This document shows, piece after piece, positions 8,163 through 18,500 of a stretch of DNA of 64,000 nt. A model generated the notes under the pieces. It was not told the origin of the DNA. It did no database searches and worked only from the letters and a program-made list of their open reading frames with translations. Position 1 is the first letter of the stretch. Each line of letters opens with the position of its first letter. The position numbers and the translations under genes were made by a program. This DNA is from F23-D06 sp045130275. Its GTDB lineage: Bacteria; Bacteroidota; Bacteroidia; Bacteroidales; WCHB1-69. Location of the stretch: NCBI GenBank assembly GCA_045130275.1, contig JBGUPL010000085.1, positions 1 to 64,000 of the forward strand, read 5' to 3'.

Positions 8163-8854
8163 TCAAAACTAACGAGAATAGGAAAGACAACGTGATTGCA
8201 TGGTGCTCGACAATCGGCACCATGACATTGCTGTTGATTTTGCTTCTGGCTTGCAGTCTGAAGACGCAAATTCCCCCGCCTCCGCCAAAACAGATGGTCT
8301 ATGTCGATATTGAACCCATGGGCGGCGGCGGTGGTGGCGGTACCCCTCAGACAGCCTCTAACCCGAAGCCCACGACCGGGCAGAACTACGCCACCCAGAA
8401 CGCCCAGGACGCTCCGGCAGTGACCCACTCGAACCGGACCTCGACCAACAACACCCAGACCGTTCCCACCACGCCGAAACCCGACCAGTCGTCCATGTAC
8501 CACGGTCGCGGCGGAAGCGGTAGCGGCGGCGGTTCCGGCTCCGGTATCGGCAGCGGCACAGGCTCCGGCCTCGGTCCCGGCGAAGGCGCGGGCAGCGGCG
8601 GCGGCATCGGCTACGGCACCGGCCACCGCGGCATGATCAACAACATCGACGCCACCGTCAACGAGGAAGGACAGGTCTGCGTGGAAGTGCACATCGCCGC
8701 CGACGGCCACGTCATCGACGCGCGCGTCATCAACAACAACAAGCACAAGACCACCATCACGAACCGCAACATCCAGCAACAGTGCGTGGCCCGCGCAAAA
8801 CAGGCCATATACAAGCCCGGCAAGGAGGAATTGCGGATTATTGTTTTCAGCTAA
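8159..8854 (+). CDS. TonB-like energy transducer with a Gly/Ser-rich spacer
   Basis: Periplasm-spanning transducer expected to work with the ExbB and ExbD encoded just upstream. The 231-residue product has an N-terminal anchor (about 12-36, TMTLLLILLLACSLK), a proline patch IPPPPPKQ followed by MVYVDIEPM, a long spacer with GGGGGGG near residue 55-61 and alternating Gly-Ser from about 119 to 158, and a C-terminal TonB fold (VCVEVHIAADGHVIDARVI and AKQAIYKPGKEELRIIVFS). Most TonB spacers are Pro-Glu/Pro-Lys-rich; the Gly/Ser spacer is distinctive. The target transporters are not in the window. Confidence 0.85.
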   Translation: MIKTNENRKDNVIAWCSTIGTMTLLLILLLACSLKTQIPPPPPKQMVYVDIEPMGGGGGGGTPQTASNPKPTTGQNYATQNAQDAPAVTHSNRTSTNNTQTVPTTPKPDQSSMYHGRGGSGSGGGSGSGIGSGTGSGLGPGEGAGSGGGIGYGTGHRGMINNIDATVNEEGQVCVEVHIAADGHVIDARVINNNKHKTTITNRNIQQQCVARAKQAIYKPGKEELRIIVFS

Positions 8855-8908
8855 CGGCGAATTTTACGAATTTAAGAATTTTAAGAATTTAAGAATTGTT
8901 CTATACTG

Positions 8909-8938
8909 ATGAGGGCTATGCTTATACATGGTCCTCAT
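8909..8938 (+). terminator. Possible terminator after the exbB-exbD-tonB operon
   Basis: A short inverted repeat ATGAGG ... CCTCAT is followed by TCTTTCT. The stem is only six pairs and the loop long, so support is weak. Confidence 0.3.
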
Positions 8939-8975
8939 TCTTTCTATACTACAATCTCATAATCCAAAAAAAAAC

Positions 8976-8983
8976 TATCTTTG
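8976..8983 (+). promoter_or_regulatory. -7 element (TATCTTTG) for folC
   Basis: TATCTTTG lies 45 bases before the folC ATG at 9029 and matches TAnnTTTG. Confidence 0.55.
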
Positions 8984-9028
8984 CACCCCTAAATCCACTT
9001 TTGAACTTTGAATCTTGAAAATAACAAT

Positions 9029-10327
9029 ATGGAAACCTATCACGAAATACTTGAACGCATCTTCACCGCCTACCCGATGTACCACAAGGTCGGGAGCGCG
9101 GCATACAAAGAGGGGCTTGAAAACATCGTGGAACTGTTGGAAATCATCGGCAACCCGCAGCGGAACCTGCGCTGCGTGCACGTGGCCGGCACCAACGGAA
9201 AAGGATCTGTGTCGTCGTTCCTTTCCTCTTATTTCCAGGAACTTGGCTATAAGACCGGACTCTTCACCTCGCCGCATCTCGTCGATTTCCGCGAGCGCAT
9301 CCGCATTAACGGGGCGATGATCCCCGTGGAGGATGTGCTGGCTTTTTTCGACGAATATCAGGAAAAGTTCGCCCATCTGGAGCCCTCGTTTTTCGAGATC
9401 ACCACCGCGTTGGCGTTCCACTATTTCGCCAAGCAGAAAGTTGATTTCGCCGTCATCGAGGTGGGGCTCGGCGGCCGGTTGGATTCCACCAACGTCATCT
9501 CGCCCATACTCTCCGTCATCACCAACATCTCACTGGAACACACACAGTTGTTGGGCGACACCATCGCGAAAATCGCTTTCGAGAAGGCCGGCATCATCAA
9601 GGACAAGGTGCCCGTGGTCATCGGGGAATTCCATCCCGAGAGCTTCCCCGTTTTCGAAGATGTGGCCCTGAAACACGATGCGCCGCTCTTCCTCGCCGAT
9701 GCCAACTATACCGCTGTAGGAAAGTTGGAAAACATTGACATAGAGGACAATAGCCATAACATTTTGTACACCGGCATAAAAAATCCGTTGGACGGAGAAT
9801 ACCAGCGCAAAAACATCGCCACCTTTGTGCAAGCCGCCAAGGTGTTGGAATTCGTGCTGAATATCCAGACTGACAAAATCGTTCCGGCCATCGAGAACGT
9901 GGTGCGCAACACCGGTATTATAGGACGCTGGCAACAGTTGGGCGAACGACCGCGCATCATCTGCGACGTCGGCCACAACCTCGCCGGACTCACATACACG
10001 GTGCAGAGCATCCGCCAGGAATCCGAAAAAGTCACCGGCAAAGCCCACGTGGTTTTCGGGATGGTGCAGGACAAGGACATCGACCACATCGCGCCGATGC
10101 TGCCGAAAGAACCTGACTATTACGTCTGCCGCGCCCAGATCGAACGGGCGATGGATCAGGAAAAGCTCGCCGGAAAGATGCGGGAACAAGGTCTTGTCTG
10201 CAACACCTACCCTTCTGTGGAAGAAGCCATTAAGGCAGCGAAAGCGTCCTCTACGGATGAAGATGTGATATTCATCACCGGCAGTTGTTTCGTGGTCGGT
10301 GAAGCACTTGCTACAATTAAGAATTAA
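9029..10327 (+). CDS. folC: Folylpolyglutamate synthase / dihydrofolate synthase
   Basis: Cytosolic Mur-ligase-superfamily enzyme that joins glutamate to dihydropteroate and extends the polyglutamate tail of folates. The 432-residue product (normal length) has the ATP loop VAGTNGKGSVSSFL near residue 46-59, the folate-binding stretch TGLFTSPHLVDFRERIRING, EVGLGGRLDSTNV, LEHTQLLGDTIAKIAFEKAGI, and a C-terminal Rossmann domain (CDVGHNLAGL, VVFGMVQDKD). A TTG at 9008 is also open; ATG 9029 fits the family. The last residues, Ile-Lys-Asn, and the TAA stop come from an AATTAAGAATTAAG word repeat that continues downstream. Confidence 0.93.
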   Translation: METYHEILERIFTAYPMYHKVGSAAYKEGLENIVELLEIIGNPQRNLRCVHVAGTNGKGSVSSFLSSYFQELGYKTGLFTSPHLVDFRERIRINGAMIPVEDVLAFFDEYQEKFAHLEPSFFEITTALAFHYFAKQKVDFAVIEVGLGGRLDSTNVISPILSVITNISLEHTQLLGDTIAKIAFEKAGIIKDKVPVVIGEFHPESFPVFEDVALKHDAPLFLADANYTAVGKLENIDIEDNSHNILYTGIKNPLDGEYQRKNIATFVQAAKVLEFVLNIQTDKIVPAIENVVRNTGIIGRWQQLGERPRIICDVGHNLAGLTYTVQSIRQESEKVTGKAHVVFGMVQDKDIDHIAPMLPKEPDYYVCRAQIERAMDQEKLAGKMREQGLVCNTYPSVEEAIKAAKASSTDEDVIFITGSCFVVGEALATIKN

Positions 10328-10497
10328 GAATGCAGAATGTAGAATGCAAAATTTTTAAAACTCTCCCTTAAGTAGTCCTATAAGGGCAAGGCTATGTCAG
10401 TCCTGGGAAAGTCAAAGCCGCAACCCTGGGACAAATGACCAAGAAGGAAACAAATTTCGAGAAGGGCAAGACAAATCACGATGAAACGATGAATGGA

Positions 10498-12006
10498 ATG
10501 AAGAAAAGAAGTATCATCATCGCCACTTTTTTGTTGTTGAACGCATTTTTCGCATTCGGCCAAGCATCGTATATTGTTTTCAGCGAAAGTGACGCGGAGT
10601 TGTTACGGGAGGCGAAGGTCATCGGGCGGAAGAGTCAGGTGCTAACATTGGAGAACTACCCGCAGGCCGCCGAAAAGATCCTGCAATATCTTGAGAACCA
10701 CGGATATCCGTTCGCTTCGGTAAACCTTACCACCGAATGGGGAAACGACACTCTCCCCCAATATGTGCTCCATATCGAGCGAAACCGATACACGAAAGTC
10801 GATTCCATTGTGCTGAAAGGCAACATCAAGCTGAGCCAGAGTTATTTGTGGCCCTATTTGGGACTGCGGCGCAAGGCGCCCTATTCTGAAAAGACCGTCC
10901 GGGAGGTGGCCGAGAAGCTCGCCGCCCTCCCTTTCGCAACTGTCGTGCAACAACCCGGCATCTCCTTTGAGGAGGAAAAAACACTGTTGTACATTTATTT
11001 GGACAAGCGACCGGTCAACCGCTTCGACGGCTACATCGGTTTCCAGCCCGTGAGCGAGTTGACGGGCAAGCTGGCCGTTTCCGGCGAGTTGTCGTTAGAG
11101 CTACAGAACATCTTCCACATCGGGGAACAGATTTCCCTGAACTGGCGCAGCAGCGAGCGTTATTCCCAGTATCTGAACCTCGATGCACAGTTCCCTTACC
11201 TCTTCCGCACGCGCTTCGGCCTCGACGGGCATTTCCGCCTCGACAAGCAGGACACCACCTTCCTGACGCTGAACTACTTTCTCGGCATCCCATACCATTT
11301 CCGGCACGACAGCTATATCCGTCCTTACCTCGAAGTCACGCAATCGCAACTGTTGGACAAAAACAGTTCCCAGACAGTTCTCGACACCGCCTACGTGAAC
11401 TACCGTAACATACTCTACGGGCTATCGTTCAGGTTCTCCAATCTGGAACCGAATCTCCCTGCCAAGCTCGGCTACGCAATCGGGGCAGATGTTTCCGCAG
11501 GACGCAGGACGCTATTGCCAGGCATGGCAAACGTCGATGCCGCACAGGCGAATCTCGTCAAGACCACATACAGGGTCAGCGGCGAGGCAATGGGAGTCAT
11601 TCCGCTTTTCAAACATCGATTTAGCCTCATTCTGACCGCAAAAACGGGCAGTCTGTTGGGCGGACCGCACTATTTGAACGAAATGTTCAAAATCGGCGGT
11701 GTCGGGCAGATCCGCGGATTCCGGGAAAACGAATTGCTCGCCAGCACCTACCTGCTCTATTCGGCGGAAATGCGCTATCTCTTCGGCCGTAACAACGATG
11801 TGCACATCTTCTTCGACGGAGGGACATACGAGCGACAGGGTTACAACAGTTACCTGATTGACACACCGTTCGGCTTCGGCGCAGGTGTCAACATCGGGGT
11901 GCGCAGCGGCACTTTCTACTTCGATTACGCCCTGCCGAAACAGCGCGGCAACAAGATTTCTTTCAAAACCGGGAAGATCCATTTCGGCGTGAAGGTCAAA
12001 TTTTAG
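10498..12006 (+). CDS. Omp85/BamA-like outer-membrane protein
   Basis: Outer-membrane beta-barrel of the Omp85 (bacterial surface antigen) superfamily. From ATG 10498 the product has 502 residues: a signal peptide (MKKRSIIIATFLLLNAFFAFGQA), one or two POTRA-like domains up to about 170 (YLENHGYPFASVNL, VDSIVLKGNIKLS, WPYLGLRRKAPYSE), then a barrel with the loop-6 signature VGQIRGFRENEL and terminal strand GKIHFGVKVKF. ATG 10489 is an alternative start. It is shorter than BamA, so it is more likely a TamA/FhaC-like accessory. It faces the DUF5686 gene end to end. Cargo is unknown. Confidence 0.8.
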   Translation: MKKRSIIIATFLLLNAFFAFGQASYIVFSESDAELLREAKVIGRKSQVLTLENYPQAAEKILQYLENHGYPFASVNLTTEWGNDTLPQYVLHIERNRYTKVDSIVLKGNIKLSQSYLWPYLGLRRKAPYSEKTVREVAEKLAALPFATVVQQPGISFEEEKTLLYIYLDKRPVNRFDGYIGFQPVSELTGKLAVSGELSLELQNIFHIGEQISLNWRSSERYSQYLNLDAQFPYLFRTRFGLDGHFRLDKQDTTFLTLNYFLGIPYHFRHDSYIRPYLEVTQSQLLDKNSSQTVLDTAYVNYRNILYGLSFRFSNLEPNLPAKLGYAIGADVSAGRRTLLPGMANVDAAQANLVKTTYRVSGEAMGVIPLFKHRFSLILTAKTGSLLGGPHYLNEMFKIGGVGQIRGFRENELLASTYLLYSAEMRYLFGRNNDVHIFFDGGTYERQGYNSYLIDTPFGFGAGVNIGVRSGTFYFDYALPKQRGNKISFKTGKIHFGVKVKF

Positions 12007-12068
12007 CGAAACGACCATAGCAAATTATGTTTTGCAAGACTAATGTCCTGCCAAAAAACGAGCCGCAC

Positions 12069-14669
12069 CTAAAACGATACCCTGAACGAGAATCGTATGC
12101 CATTCTTTCCCCATCCTTTCAAATCTTTTGCGTATGTAAGACGGCGAACATAGTCGATGCGGAGAAAGCCGAAGATGTTTTCGATGCCAGCGGTAAACTC
12201 CATATACGGCAACTTGCCCATCATGCCGCAACCGTCGGGAAGCACATAGAGCCCTGGAGTATTGGAACTGGGGATGTTTTTCTGCGAAAGACCACCGTAA
12301 ACACCACTGAACGAGAGCACTTCGCGAAACTTAAGACGGTTCCATAGCGGTATTCGGTTGAAAATCCATCCTTTCAGATAATACGTGGCATATAAGGCCA
12401 CATAGCGATCCATGATGAATTCCATAGGCTTCATCAAGTTGAAAGAGTTTGGCGTAAGGAATAGCGACTGGTTGGCCGGCGGGACATAAAGTTCGGGAAA
12501 AGGCACCGCATCCCAAACAATCCCCCCTTGTAAAGTGACATCAATATGGCCGAATGACGACAACCAGAACCTTTTCTCGATGGAAAGATCCGTTCGATTG
12601 TACCAGAAACGGCGGTCCATAATGCCCGCAATGTGTGTGAGGCTGAACACTGGCGCATTTTTGGCTGCATTGAGGAGGGATTTCTCACCCGCTTGCCGGT
12701 TGTTGGCAAGTTCCCCGGGTGCCCAGCGGAGCTTCAGGCACCACTCCATCGCGTTGAAATCCTTCACCGGCGAATAAGAACCATCACGGTTGATTCGCCA
12801 ATAGGCCAACGCCCCTGTCGCTTCGTTGTTCTCGTATTGCAACCACGTGTCCACGCTGAAACGGTTCTGCCATTCCTGCTGGTAGCGGAGCCGCGTGCGA
12901 CGGACATACTGCGCATTCAGCTCGGCGGTGCCTGCATTGTACGACATCAAGATGTTGTCTCGATCCACGTAAGAATAGCTTTGCCCCGGCATCTCCATAT
13001 CATAACTGGAAGTGAACGTGATGGCATGCCTCGGCGATTCGTTCACGTGGTGTTTCTTGCTTACAAAACTGTGAATCAGCGAGATATTGTACTTCAACTG
13101 CAAATCCTTGCATCCGAAGGCAAGGTAGCCGTTCACAAACCAGCGGTCGTGCGTGTTGGCTGTGGTCATGCCCCCAACGCGCAACCGGACTCCCTCCACC
13201 GGATTGTAACTGACCATGTCGTAAATCGGGCCAATGTCGAAACGACTGTTCTTCCGCTCTTTGGCCGTGGATATATACCCCGAGCTGGCAATCTCCGCAA
13301 CTTTCTCCATCACCTTGAACACGGGCAGACGGCGAAGTTCCGTCGCCAAACTGTCGATGAAGGACTCCTTGGCCGTCAATGGAATCGGCCGCATCCTCTT
13401 CCAGCGACCGCTTTTGTATTTCGAAACATCAGGGGAAACAATCACCTCCACAGGAAGGGTGGCGTTCACTGAATCCGGCAACTCAGTCCCGGGCTCATAT
13501 TGATACCACAAAGTGGTCTGCCGGGCATACAACTGTCGCGCTTTCTTGAAAATGGAAAACTTCGCGAACGTGCTCGATTTCACCGGTGCCCATAGCCCGC
13601 TGTCATTCCTTTCAAACTCCTGATCCACAATAAGTTGTCTTACAAAGTTCAAATTAATGTTATATGGTACGCTAAGCGTGTATTTCTTCACGGCGTAAGA
13701 GCTGTCATTCACAATATACATACGCCCGGAGAATCCGAAGGTGCGACTATTCACCGGCGTGAATGTCAGTTCTAGACAAGAGATACTGTCTATCAACACG
13801 GTGTCCGTGATATAATAGTGGTAATACGATGTCGCCAATGTGGAAGAAAGCGGGCTCACAAACCGGTTGGCCATCAGCTCTATATCGTTGTCAAAAATGT
13901 TGACTTCCGAAAAAATGGCATCCAAATCGGTACCGAGTCCTTCTTTGTCGAGCACCTCGTCCGCTCCTTGCATCCGCTTGGCCCTCACAAATGTCACATC
14001 CCTGTGCGGCGACCGCTGATAATAGCGATCGGCAAGGTTCTCGCGCAAGGAGATCGTCAACACGGGGACTGAATCGTCGGGGATAGTGTCGATATATTTC
14101 TCCAAAAAAGAGAATTGCTCGCGGAGACGGTTCTTGTGGAGGTCAAAGTCAAAACGCCCGAATGCCAACACCAATTTCTTGTAAACACTCACCTTGAAGC
14201 CATCCGATGCCTCAATACGATTGCCCTCTTTATGTTCAATCACTTGTTTCACAAGATCAATGGCCGGATTCCCTTTGCGGACATAACGTTGACGTTTTTT
14301 GGAGACCACTACTTCCTGCAACGCCTGCGCCGTGTTGATGACGACGACACGCTCCTCTGTACCGCGAGCGATGATCAACGTGTCCGGCTTGTAGAACGAA
14401 TAGCTGACAACCAGCGTGTCGGTGCCGGCAAATGGCAACTGATAAGAGCCGTCACGTTTCGAATGTGTGCCCACCGTCGTGTGCAGCCACTGCAGACGGG
14501 CCATATACACCGGAACCGTATCACCGCGCTCATCAACCGTAAACACCTTTCCCACAAGCGATTGGGCATTCGCCGTTCCCACAAACATACAGAACAGGAA
14601 AAGACATCCGGCCATTATTATCGGAATGCGCCGTCTTTTGTCCCTTATGAAAATTCCTATCCTGTTCAT
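12069..14669 (-). CDS. DUF5686 / carboxypeptidase-like regulatory domain outer-membrane protein
   Basis: Bacteroidota-specific surface protein of unknown function. The 866-residue product starts with a signal peptide (about 1-36, ending FVGTANAQ), then a carboxypeptidase-like regulatory beta-sandwich (about 37-115: SLVGKVFTVDERGDTVPV, VSYSFYKPDTLII, LQEVVVSKKRQ), then the long DUF5686 region with many alternating aromatic strands and a barrel-type terminal strand GIRFSFRVSF. The C-terminal half resembles an Omp85-type barrel. The stop lies 62 bases from the stop of the Omp85-like gene on the other strand. A near-consensus -7 site (TACGTTTTG, one base too long) is 24-32 bases before the ATG. 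Confidence 0.85.
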   Translation of the reverse strand: MNRIGIFIRDKRRRIPIIMAGCLFLFCMFVGTANAQSLVGKVFTVDERGDTVPVYMARLQWLHTTVGTHSKRDGSYQLPFAGTDTLVVSYSFYKPDTLIIARGTEERVVVINTAQALQEVVVSKKRQRYVRKGNPAIDLVKQVIEHKEGNRIEASDGFKVSVYKKLVLAFGRFDFDLHKNRLREQFSFLEKYIDTIPDDSVPVLTISLRENLADRYYQRSPHRDVTFVRAKRMQGADEVLDKEGLGTDLDAIFSEVNIFDNDIELMANRFVSPLSSTLATSYYHYYITDTVLIDSISCLELTFTPVNSRTFGFSGRMYIVNDSSYAVKKYTLSVPYNINLNFVRQLIVDQEFERNDSGLWAPVKSSTFAKFSIFKKARQLYARQTTLWYQYEPGTELPDSVNATLPVEVIVSPDVSKYKSGRWKRMRPIPLTAKESFIDSLATELRRLPVFKVMEKVAEIASSGYISTAKERKNSRFDIGPIYDMVSYNPVEGVRLRVGGMTTANTHDRWFVNGYLAFGCKDLQLKYNISLIHSFVSKKHHVNESPRHAITFTSSYDMEMPGQSYSYVDRDNILMSYNAGTAELNAQYVRRTRLRYQQEWQNRFSVDTWLQYENNEATGALAYWRINRDGSYSPVKDFNAMEWCLKLRWAPGELANNRQAGEKSLLNAAKNAPVFSLTHIAGIMDRRFWYNRTDLSIEKRFWLSSFGHIDVTLQGGIVWDAVPFPELYVPPANQSLFLTPNSFNLMKPMEFIMDRYVALYATYYLKGWIFNRIPLWNRLKFREVLSFSGVYGGLSQKNIPSSNTPGLYVLPDGCGMMGKLPYMEFTAGIENIFGFLRIDYVRRLTYAKDLKGWGKNGIRFSFRVSF

Positions 14670-14862
14670 TCAATGATATTTACTGAATAATATCAAAACG
14701 TATGCAAAAAGGCAAAAATTATACCGAAATGGATATTTATTTATTGTTGAAGTTTAGCGCTTATAACGGAAAATGCGGTGGACCAAGACAAGACCATCGC
14801 ATTATATTTCTCTATGATTATGTAGAAGACAACAGCGCGAAGACATTTCAATTCGCTGGAAT

Positions 14863-15360
14863 TCAAAATATTTCCAAAATTTCCATCCCCACCTCACCGG
14901 CCGGGGTCTTGAACGTGACGGTCTCCCCCACCTTCTTGTTCATCAGCACCTTGCTGAGCGGGGAGATGAACGAGATTTTGCCCTGCATGATGTTGGCCTC
15001 ATCCACCCCGACGATTTGGTATTTCATGATCTGGTTGTTTTTCAGATTCTTGAATTTGATGGTTGCCCCAAACGCCACGTCGTTCTGCCGTTGCGGGTCA
15101 TAGTCGAGCACGCGGGCGGAGTGGATACGCTCCTCCAGCAGACGGAGTTTGCCCGTCAGGTAGTTGTTGTTCACGCGGGCGTCGTTGTTATCGACCCCTT
15201 CGTACTGCTTGCGCTCCTGGAGAATCTCCTCGCGTTCCTGCTTCAACGCCTCCAGTCCGGCGGTGGTGACGAAATTCTCCACTCCGGGAGGCAAAAACGC
15301 CCTCGGGGTCAGCATCGGGACCTCTTCCTGGTCGCCCTCTTTGACAAATCCTCGGCTCAT
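14863..15360 (-). CDS. GreA/GreB-family transcription elongation factor
   Basis: Cytoplasmic RNA-polymerase-binding protein expected to stimulate transcript cleavage in paused complexes. From ATG 15360 the product has 165 residues: an N-terminal extension MSRGFVKEGDQEE typical of the Bacteroidota branch, a coiled-coil (GLEALKQEREEILQERKQ through LRLLEERIHSARV), and the C-terminal FKBP-like domain (VAFGATIKFKNL, YQIVGVDEANI, ISPLSKVLMNKKVGETV). An upstream in-frame ATG at 15390 would place translation start ahead of the -7 element at 15380-15387, so 15360 is used. Whether it acts as GreA or GreB cannot be read from sequence alone. Confidence 0.88.
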   Translation of the reverse strand: MSRGFVKEGDQEEVPMLTPRAFLPPGVENFVTTAGLEALKQEREEILQERKQYEGVDNNDARVNNNYLTGKLRLLEERIHSARVLDYDPQRQNDVAFGATIKFKNLKNNQIMKYQIVGVDEANIMQGKISFISPLSKVLMNKKVGETVTFKTPAGEVGMEILEIF

Positions 15361-15379
15361 AATCGGTGATTTTTGGGCG

Positions 15380-15387
15380 CAAAGATA
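15380..15387 (-). promoter_or_regulatory. -7 element (TATCTTTG) for the GreA/GreB-family gene
   Basis: TATCTTTG on the minus strand 20 bases before the ATG at 15360; it also decides against the upstream ATG at 15390. Confidence 0.6.
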
Positions 15388-15486
15388 CATTTTTTTGGGG
15401 TTAAATGGTTAGGAGGTTAGGAGGTTAACGGTTGTACGGTTGTCGCAATGCGGCAGCCCTACCACTGACGAATACCATGGCCGACC

Positions 15487-15522
15487 AAAAGCTAACAGCC
15501 AAAAGCTAACAGCCAAAAGCCA
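15487..15522. repeat. Tandem 14-base repeat AAAAGCTAACAGCC
   Basis: Two full copies (15487-15500 and 15501-15514) and a partial third stand just before the mfd -7 element. This is another of the short-word spacer repeats. Confidence 0.85.
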
Positions 15523-15530
15523 ATTTTTCG

Positions 15531-15538
15531 TACTTTTG
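15531..15538 (+). promoter_or_regulatory. -7 element (TACTTTTG) for mfd
   Basis: TACTTTTG ends 14 bases before the mfd ATG at 15553, giving a very short leader. Confidence 0.6.
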
Positions 15539-15552
15539 CCAACTTTTTGGTT

Positions 15553-18500
15553 ATGACTCTAAACAATCTTAAAAATAAATATTATCAATCTGAATCCGAG
15601 GCGCTTGCGAAGTCATTGAACACCAAAGCCTCCGGTTCGGTTATTGCCATAAATGGCGTAAAAGGCTCCGCACTTGCCTTCATCGCGGCACAAGCCATGG
15701 AGAAAATCACCACAACGCAACTGTTTGTGTTCCGCGACAGCGAGGAGGCCGCTTTTTTCTACAGCGACATGGAGGTGCTGCTCCATGACCGCAGTAACAC
15801 GCTGCAGAACAAGCGAGTGCTCTACCTGCCGTCGTCCTACAAACGCAACAGCCGCTGGGGCGAGACCGACTCCTCGAACGTGAAACTCCGCGCTGAAATC
15901 CTCCATAAGCTGTCGATACCCGGCGCGCAACCGCTTATCCTCGTCTCCTACCCCGAAGGCGTGGCGGAAACCGTTGTCACCCAGGACTATATCGACCGGA
16001 AATCCTTCTCCGTGAAGCATGGCGAGGAAATCCTCACCGACGATTTCCTCAACAAACTCTACGAATTGGAGTACCTGCCCGAGGATTTCGTCTATGAGCC
16101 GGGGCAGTTCGCATGGCGCGGTAACATCTTCGACATCTTCTCCTACTCCGAAGAATACCCCATCCGTATCGAATTCGAGGACGACCGCATCGAATCCATC
16201 CGCTTTTTCAACCCTGAGACGCAACTCTCTGTGCGAGAGGTGGATCAGATCTACATCATGACCCCGATTTCACAGAAAGAGTCTGGCGACGGCGAGCGCG
16301 TGCCGTTTTTCTCCGTTCTGCCCGAAAACAGCGTGATTTGGCAGATGCACGCCGCCAACATCGCCTCCACCATCCATACCGCTTATCAAGATATTGTTGA
16401 TAATGAATATTTTACCACTAACGAGATTCCCATCATCAACAAGAAAACCTTCTTGAAAGAGGTGGCGAATTTCCAGCGGGTGTATGTCAACACCGCAGAG
16501 ATCGACGCCCCCACCCTTTCGTTGGACTTCAACATGCAGCCGCAGCACGATTTCGACAAGAGTTTCGACTATCTGCTACTGGAATGGATCGGGAATCTGG
16601 AACATGGCATCCAGAACTACTTCCTGTCGGAGACGCAGTCGCAGCTCGACCGCCTCTACAAGGTGATGCTCGACATCCTCGGCAAGTACAACCGTCAAAA
16701 CGACGCCGCATACAAGATCGAGCAGCTCTACACGCCGTTGCGCGAAGTGCTGCACGAGGGATTCACCGACGTGGACCACAAAATCGCGCTCTACACCGAC
16801 CACCAGTTCTGGAACAAGTTCCAGCGGATGGTTTTGCGCGACCGTTACAAGAAGAGCGAAGCCCTGACACTCAGAGAGATATACGATTTGCAGCCCGGCG
16901 ACTACGTCACCCACATCGACCACGGCATCGGTGTGTATGAGGGGTTACAGAAGATGCAAATGGGCGACAGCACGCAGGAGGTCATCAAAATCAGCTACAA
17001 AGACGGCGACACGCTCTACCTGAGCATCCACGCGCTGCACAAAATCAGCAAATACGTCGGCAAGGAGGGCACGCCGCCGACCATCCACCGACTCAGCTCC
17101 GGCAGCTGGGAGAAGCTGAAAGAGCGTACCAAGAAGCGGGTCAAGGAGTTAGCCATCGACCTAATCAAGCTCTACTCCGAGCGCAAGGCCAAGAAAGGGT
17201 TCGCCTTCTCGCCCGACAACTTCCTGCAAAGCACGCTGGAATCGTCGTTTATCTACGAGGACACCCCCGACCAAATCAAGACGTTGGCCGAGGTAAAGGC
17301 CGACATGGAAAGCGACCACCCGATGGACCGCCTCATCTGCGGCGACGTGGGCTTCGGCAAGACCGAAATCGCCATACGTGCGGCGTTCAAGGCCGTGTGC
17401 GACAGCAAGCAGGTGGCCGTTCTGGTGCCCACCACTGTGCTCTCCATGCAGCACTACTACACCTTCAGCGAGCGTTTGGCCAACATGCCGTGTAACATCG
17501 CGTATATCAACCGGTTCAAGAGCAGCAAAGAGATTAAAGAGACGCTGAAGCGGGTGAAGGAGGGCAAAGTCGATATCCTCATCGGTACGCACCGCATCCT
17601 AAGCAAAGATGTGATTTTCAAGGATTTGGGATTGCTCATCATCGATGAGGAGCAGAAGTTCGGGGTGGCCGCGAAGGAGAAGATCCGCGAGATGAGGACC
17701 ACCATCGACACGCTCACGATGTCGGCCACACCGATTCCGCGCACGTTGCAGTTCTCGCTCATCGGAGCCCGCGACATCTCCGTCATCACCACGCCCCCGC
17801 CCAACCGTCAGCCCATCGACACGCAGGTGCACGTCTTCGACGAAGAAATCATGCGCGATGCCATCCAGTACGAGCTGAACCGTGGCGGACAAGTGTTTGT
17901 TATCCACAACAAAATTCAGAATATCAAAGAATTAGCGGGATTAATCCAACGATTGGTTCCGAAGGCGAGAGTAGCCATCGGGCACGGTCAGATGGAGGGC
18001 GACCAGCTCGAAAAGATCATGACGCAGTTCATCAACGGTGAGTACGACGTGCTGGTTTCCACCACCATTGTGGAGTCCGGCTTGGACATCGTGAACGCCA
18101 ACACCATGATCATCAACGATGCGCAGAACTTCGCGCTCAACGTGCTGCACCAGCTGCGCGGGCGCGTGGGCCGCAACAACCAAAAGGCCTACTGCTACCT
18201 CTTCATCAAGCCGTGGGACACCCTCAACGATCAGGCACGCAAGCGGTTACAGGCCATTGAGCAGTTCTCTGACATCGGCAGCGGCATCCACATTGCCCTC
18301 CGCGACTTAGACATCCGTGGTGCCGGCGACATCCTCGGTGCCGACCAAAGCGGCTTCATCAACGAGATGGGCTACGACATGTACCAGAAGATCCTGAACG
18401 AGGCTATCCAGGAGATGAAGGACAGCGGCGACGAAGTTTTGGGCGACCTCCAAATGGCGGACAACAGCGCATTGTTGCGCCGGGAGTGCTCGTTGGAGAC

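Noticed and set aside
10365..10386. CCCTTA ... TAAGGG inverted repeat after folC as a terminator
   Set aside because: Six-pair stem with no T-run on the plus strand; not enough to call a terminator.
14702..14860. Plus-strand frame starting MQKGKNYTEMDIYLLLKF
   Set aside because: The first 50 residues look protein-like, but the frame runs on antisense through the GreA/GreB-family gene and has no promoter or homology that I recognise.
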